Made by a program: the position numbers and the translations under genes. A DNA stretch of 64,000 nt from Strongyloides papillosus (taxonomy: Eukaryota; Nematoda; Chromadorea; Rhabditida; Strongyloididae). The first letter of the stretch is position 1. Each line of letters opens with the position of its first letter. Shown one piece after another: positions 58,540-64,000 of the stretch. The stretch lies in the NCBI GenBank assembly GCA_005656395.1, contig SRSI01000020.1, positions 310,001 to 374,000 of the forward strand. The letters run 5' to 3'. A model generated the notes under the pieces. It was given only the letters and a program-made list of their open reading frames with translations. It had not been told where the DNA came from and searched no databases.

Positions 58540-59793
58540 CTTTTTAAAAATTTATTTTTCCATAAATAAATTGCTTTTAATCAGCTGACATTTTTTTATG
58601 ATCAAAAATCTTTGTTTATTATATTATCAATTTTAATCAAGTTTCAATTGTAAAATAATAAAATCTACTTTCTATAAAAATATGTAAATTCGACAAAAAT
58701 TAATTAGCAAATTGCTTAATATAAAAAGTATCTAAAATATTTCACAACTAATTTTAATATTACAAAAATTTTAACCTTTAAAATGTTTATTGCCTTTAAG
58801 TTACATTTATTTTAAACTTATCTCTCTGTCGTTCTAATATTTATATAATCAAGATAAAAAATCTCTCTCAAACATCTCTTTTACCTATCATTTAAATTTT
58901 AACTCTCTTTAAACTATCATCTAGTATGTTACTCTACAAAATGTTTCTCCCTCTTTGCGAGTGTGGTACCCTAGGGTTGTGGCTTTCATTCGTTTTATAA
59001 AATAATTTTTAAATGTTTAACAAATTTTACATTTTATTCCTATAATATATATATGTCCAATATTTTTTCTTTATTTTATTTGATGATTCCCGTAATATAT
59101 ATTTAAATTTTATCTAAAATTTTTTCGATAACTACTACATTCAAACCGTAAAAAAATGTTTTACTATTATTTATAAATAAATAATTCTTTTTCTTTATAA
59201 AAATAGGATAAAAGAGTTTACCATGTTGTATTATATAAAAAAATATAAAATTATCCTTCATACAAACAATTTTTTTAATTTAAACTACTTTAAATCTAAT
59301 AATAGCAAATAATGTATATGAAGAAAAAATCAAGATAAACTGATCATTATATTTATTTTAATCTTCTGTTATCTGAAGAATTACTTTTGTAATTATTTAA
59401 TATTAAGGTACAAGTTTCTATAAATATAATGAAATAGATTTGATATATATCATTTTGAGTAAAAATCATGATGATAATTTAAATTTATAGAAACATAAGA
59501 TTTTAAAAAACGTAAAATGTAATTTATAGAAAACTGTCATCATGAAAAAAAGATATAAATTAAATTTATTTTTTTAAAAAATAGTTTTAATGCCTTATAG
59601 TAAAATAAGAGAAATTTATTCATTTTTTTTAATCAAATGAGGTTATCAGAAAACGGAAAGTTTCGTATTAACTTTATATATAATTTTGTAAAACTACATA
59701 TACTATCATTTGCTAAACTTTACGTTAATTTATTATTTCTTTAATTATACATTCATTTTTAGTCCTTTTTGATACTTTTAATCTTATTATAAT
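58540..59793. other. Intergenic, A+T-rich, no gene seen
   Basis: About 1.25 kb containing the 3' flank of the four-TM gene and the promoter of the asparaginase gene. A less A+T-rich patch around 58935-58995 is non-coding in all frames. Nothing else recognised. Confidence 0.5.
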
Positions 59794-62379
59794 ATGATAA
59801 GTTTAAACTATAATTTAAATGGAGGAAAAGAAAAAAATGAAAAGAAAATTATGAATAATGATAGTAGTGATGGTGAAGGTAGGTTTAATAAATCATAATA
59901 GACTATTTTTAATAGTGAAAAAATGATTGTTTGTTTTCGAGGAGACGGGAAAAAATATTTTTTTTATTCAATATAAAGGATTATAATAGCTTATTTTACA
60001 ATCTATTATTTTTGAATATTGATTAAGTAGAAATTTCCTATTTATATGAGATATGTCACATGTATAGAAAAAATTTTATTTTTTTTTTATTATTTAAAAA
60101 TATTTGAAATCTTGTATGAAAATATTTACTCTTTTATTTCTTTATAATTTAGGATGCTGATTTTTGATACACAAATTTAATTTTATATGATCATTTACTA
60201 TTTTTTTTATATATTTTAAATTAAATATTTTGATTACAGATACATTTGTATTTCAAACGTGGTTGGTTGACGGAACTGTAAAGCTAACAAATTCCTCTCG
60301 AAAATCATCTACAATTATTAGTCCACCTAACATGTCTTCAGATAAATTAGATAAAATAACAATTTTGACATCTAACACAAACGATTTACCAGATAAAGGT
60401 AATTTACACGATGATAAAAAATTTCATATAGGACCTTATGAAAATGATGACGAATGTGATTTAATTAGAGAACCTTCTGAACTATCTCCAGATAATGAAG
60501 TTATTGTAATTCACGATGAACATCATGTGCCAAAGTTACTTAAAGTTGGTGATGGTTCTATGACAACAACACTTTCTGCCTCTGAATTGGCTAGTGAAGT
60601 CCAAAAACAAGCTCAAACAGCATCAAATATTCCTTCTCATCCTAAAAATGAGAGTAAAGTTTTAGTTTTATATACTGGAGGAACAATTGGAATGAAATGT
60701 CATAATGGAGTTTATATACCAGAGGCTAATTACTTACCAAAAGCTATTTATCAAATACCACATTTGAATGATAAAAATTACGTCAACAAATATTATAATT
60801 CTTCAACAATTAGACCATTTACATTACCCCCCGTAAGACACATGCAAAAAAGGGTTGTTTATTGGGTAAGTTATTTTATATCATTTCTTTATTAAGGTAA
60901 AAAATATTAAATGTATTTAAGGTTGTTGAATATGAACCATTATTAGATTCATCGGATATGACATTTGACGATTGGATTAGAATTGCTAAAGATATAAAAA
61001 AATCATACCATCAATATGATGGATTCGTTATTCTTCATGGAACTGATACACTAGCTTACACAGCATGTGCATTAAGTTTTATGATGGAAAACTTAGGAAA
61101 ACCTGTTGTTATAACAGGAGCACAAATACCTGTATCTGAAGTAAGAAGCGATGGAAGAGAAAATTTAATTGGAGCTTTAATTGTTGCAGGTAATATTGAT
61201 GTACCAGAAGTTACTGTTTATTTTAACAATAAACTTTTACGTGGTAATAGATGTACAAAATTAGATAATTCTGGTTTAGAAGCTTTTACTTCCCCAAATA
61301 TGTTACCATTAGCTGAAATGCAAATAGATATAAAAGTTTCTTATGAAAGTATCTTTAGAAGTCAGTGCCTTGCGAAATTTAATGTTCATGATCATTTATG
61401 TAGAAATATAAATATTTTAAGAATTTTCCCTTCTATATCAATAGAATCAGTACGAGCATCTCTTCAACCCCCAGTTGAAGGTGTTGTTCTTCAAACTTTT
61501 GGTGCTGGAAACATGCCCTCCAGAAGAACTGATATTATAGAGGAGTTAAAAAAAGCTACTGATAAAGGTATAATTATTGTAAATGTTTCTCAATGTTATC
61601 GCGGACAAGTTGATGCAAATTATCTAACAGGAAAAATACTATATGACGTTGGTGTAATTCCGGGTTCAGATATGACAGCAGAAGCTGCATTGACAAAGTT
61701 GTCATATGTTTTATCAAAGAAAGAATGGGATTTAAGTACTAAAAGGAGAAAAATGGAAAGAAATTTAAGAGGAGAAATAACTGTTAGTAATAAGAGTGAA
61801 TGTCTTTATGAAATAGATATTATAACAAGATTAACCAAATTCTTAAGAATAACATCTTCTAATGAAGCTGCTTTACTAAGAAATGCTTTATTACCACCAT
61901 TAATTTGTTATGGAGCAGATACGAATGATGTAAAATTACTAGAGTCACTACATGAATCAGGAACAAATTTTGGCGCTACAGATTATAATCAGAAAACTGG
62001 TCTTCATGTTGCTTGTAGTAGAGGTAATCGTGATGCAGTGGAATATTTACTTAAATGTGGAGCTAACGTTCATGTGAAGGATGTTAATGGAGATACACCT
62101 TTATTATGTGCTGTTAGAAGTAAAAATTATTCATGTGTCAAGCTTTTAAGGTTAGCTGGGGCTGTTTTACCTAATGTACAAATGAAGATAGGAGTTGAAT
62201 TATGTACGGCAGCTCGAATGAATGATTTGGTATTATTAAAAATATGGCGTGAAGCTGGAGCTAAAATGACAGAGAAAGATTATAATGGCAATACTGCTCT
62301 AGATATTGCTGAAAAATATGGTGACGAAGATACGATTAATTACTTAAAAAAAGTTACTGTACAGGATGAAGATGATTAA
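59794..62379 (+). CDS. L-asparaginase, cytosolic type I, with ankyrin repeats
   Basis: Hydrolyses asparagine to aspartate and ammonia; animal homologues are ASPG, also described as 60-kDa lysophospholipase. Exons 59794-59878, 60240-60865 and 60922-62379 give 722 aa. The 5' exon is assigned because it is in phase (…GE|DTFVFQTW) across a 361-bp intron, by far the longest in the window. After a 170-residue low-complexity N-terminal extension comes the asparaginase domain. It has VLYTGGTIGMK (first catalytic Thr, about 175), FVILHGTDTLAYTA (second catalytic Thr-Asp, about 276), VVITGAQIPVSEVRSDGREN and GVVLQTFGAGNMPSR. The C-terminal third carries ankyrin repeats from about 590 (GLHVACSRGNRDAVEYLLKC; GDTPLLCAVRSKNYSCVKLL; GNTALDIAEKYGDEDTINYL). 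The start choice is the least certain part. Confidence 0.92.
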
Positions 62380-62499
62380 AGATTATTTACAATATAAAAT
62401 TACCTATAGATATTATTTGGAAATATATATTTTATAGAATTATGCATAATATTTTAAATATTTGTTTACCAATAAAAACGATATATATACAATAAATTT

Positions 62500-63701
62500 T
62501 TAATTAATTGTTATTTTGTATTCAACCATCAATGTGTTCCACCAGGCACGATGATTAGAAAGAAGTATTTTGTAGTAACCATTTTTTGTTGCAGTTATAG
62601 TGTCAGATAAAGGAACGGCTGTTGGACCATTAATAAATTCAAAATAAGGAAAAACAACTTCCATATTTGAATGATTTGTTTCATTTTTATCAGCGGTAAA
62701 ATAAACAGCAAAAGAAAAATCAAGATTTGTTGAAATAAACCAATTTAACTTTTGACCACTAACCAATTTTTCCATTATAAAATGTCTTTTTCCAGGACTA
62801 ACTTTTATTGTTTCATACATTGTCTTCATTTCGTTTCTATTCTGATATAAGTTATTTTCATTAAAAGGTATTGGATTTTCAAGTGATACTTGGAAATTAA
62901 TTTTGTTATTATTGTTTGGATCAAGATTCCATTTTGATGGTAATTCATCCGGACCAGCATATTGTAATATTTCATTTCTCCAGTTATTACTAAGGATTTT
63001 GACTTTCGATCTTGTTTTTTCAGGAAGTAAGGGCTTAATGATACTCCATAAATATGACATTGATGATGGGGCATTTACAAGAACGAAATAATTGAACAAT
63101 TCAACATAATTATCAGACATAAAATCAGACAAACATTTTAATGGCCCTGTTATAAGTGGTATAAGTTTTCTATCATATTTTAGTTTTCCCAAATCTATGA
63201 TATAAAGAACATAAGCTTGTTTACCTGTCTCCTTTTCTATTCTCATAACATGGCTTAACATATCTTCTAAATCATATAAACGAGCTCGTAATACTTCTGT
63301 CATTGAGTATGTATTAGTTAAACCCCAATAATCAGTTTCACCACATTGTTCAATATTAACAATTGTATTTTCTAAAACAGAAGACATCTTTGTAATTCCG
63401 TATTTCCAATGATTATGAATGGGATGATTACGAGAATCTTTTATCATGTCATCAAATTTGAAGACTGATGATCTAGAAATAAGTTATTTATAAAAAGTAA
63501 TTATTAAAAGTACCTGTTTTTAAGATGAGTAATAAGTTTTTCACTGACATCTTCAATTTTGCCTGGATGTCCCTGTATCCATCTTAATAAATTAAAGTTT
63601 GTATCATAATATGGTGTCAAATAATCTTTTACTAATTCACGTAATTTGTTAATCTTCTCAATTGTTTCCTCATTTAAAAGAAATTTACTTTCAACAGTCA
63701 T
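62500..63701 (-). CDS. CRAL-TRIO (SEC14-like) and GOLD domain protein
   Basis: Lipid-binding, phosphatidylinositol-transfer-like protein of the nematode CTG/SEC14L type. Exons 63701-63514 and 63472-62500 (41-bp phase-2 intron) give 386 aa. An N-terminal CRAL-TRIO_N-like helical segment (INKLRELVKDYLTPYYDTNF, NLLRWIQG) is followed by the lipid-binding fold. That fold has YVLYIIDLGKLKYDRK in place of the usual D-x-x-G strand, FVLVNAPSSMSYLWSIIKPL and LPEKTRSKVKILSNNWRNEI, which includes the gate helix. The C-terminal ~150 residues form a GOLD beta-sandwich (LNWFISTNLDFSFAVYFTAD; FPYFEFINGPTAVPLSDTIT; GYYKILLSNHRAWWNTLMVE). It converges on the asparaginase gene, with only 120 bp between the stops. 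Ligand unknown. Confidence 0.9.
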
Positions 63702-64000
63702 TAGATATAAAGTAGATTATTAAAATATGTATAATAAGATATTATAATTTGTCAAAAAAATAATTTTGTATATTTAGGTATAACCATAAGTTATATCTAT
63801 ATAAATATTATTTAAAAAGGTGGTAATACTTAGTTGTTATAAAATATGTCAGATTAACAAATCAAGTATAAAAGATATAGGTTATATCAATATGTTATAT
63901 TAATTAATTTGTTTCAATTTATTTTTACCATTCATGAGCTTAGAAATATTCCTTCAAGGTCAACGAATATATAATTATTCTACTCCTCTATACACAATTA
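63702..64000. other. Upstream region of the CRAL-TRIO/GOLD gene, end of window
   Basis: 299 bp of A+T-rich sequence containing the presumed promoter. Nothing specific recognised. Confidence 0.5.

Overview
The window is nuclear DNA of a nematode, most likely a Strongyloides-type (clade IV) worm. The sequence is very A+T-rich. Nearly all introns are 38-60 bp with GT..AG ends, and several start codons lie just downstream of U-rich/AG sites that look like spliced-leader acceptors. The gene content is also nematode-like: chemosensory-type receptor guanylate cyclases (rGCs), sigma-class GSTs, an UNC-60A-type cofilin, a DUF19-like secreted protein and a CRAL-TRIO+GOLD protein. The species call is inference. 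Exon structures below were built by hand from splice signals, frame and protein-family fit.

Layout. 1-15970: head-to-tail array of rGC genes on the minus strand. Three complete copies and one cut off by the left edge sit in an exact 3,677-bp tandem repeat; a diverged fifth gene lies at the upstream end. 17290-19588: two sigma GSTs (minus). 22607-24243: Golgi class I alpha-mannosidase. 27601-36123: cofilin, APC10, a MoeA/gephyrin-E molybdenum cofactor enzyme and pyruvate dehydrogenase E2 (all plus). 36456-38944: MCM3 (minus), divergent from RPS8 (39471-40191), with an E2F-type site between them. 40356-42241: phenylalanyl-tRNA synthetase alpha with an extra in-frame 5' exon resembling the eEF1B/GST-C domain, probably co-transcribed with rps-8.

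42197-48344 is a tandem segmental duplication whose history can be read from short direct repeats. A unit holding the fars-1 tail, an orphan coiled-coil gene and a PMP3-like gene was duplicated at a 13-bp microhomology. The first unit then lost most of the orphan gene between two 11-bp repeats. A 769-bp tract is identical between the otherwise diverged units. A third PMP3-like gene follows at 51482-51798.

52497-63701: an orphan disordered-tail protein, a cysteine-rich secreted protein (both minus), an orphan four-TM protein, a cytosolic L-asparaginase with ankyrin repeats (both plus) and a CRAL-TRIO/GOLD protein (minus). Long A+T-rich intergenic stretches hold little recognisable; two short degenerate coding relics are flagged near 49.3 and 50.7 kb.

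The genes do not form one pathway. The coherent themes are a recently amplified sensory receptor family, a housekeeping block (replication, translation, mitosis, acetyl-CoA production) and a local duplication. The best candidates for something undescribed are the GST-C-like exon fused to PheRS alpha and the identical rGC array.
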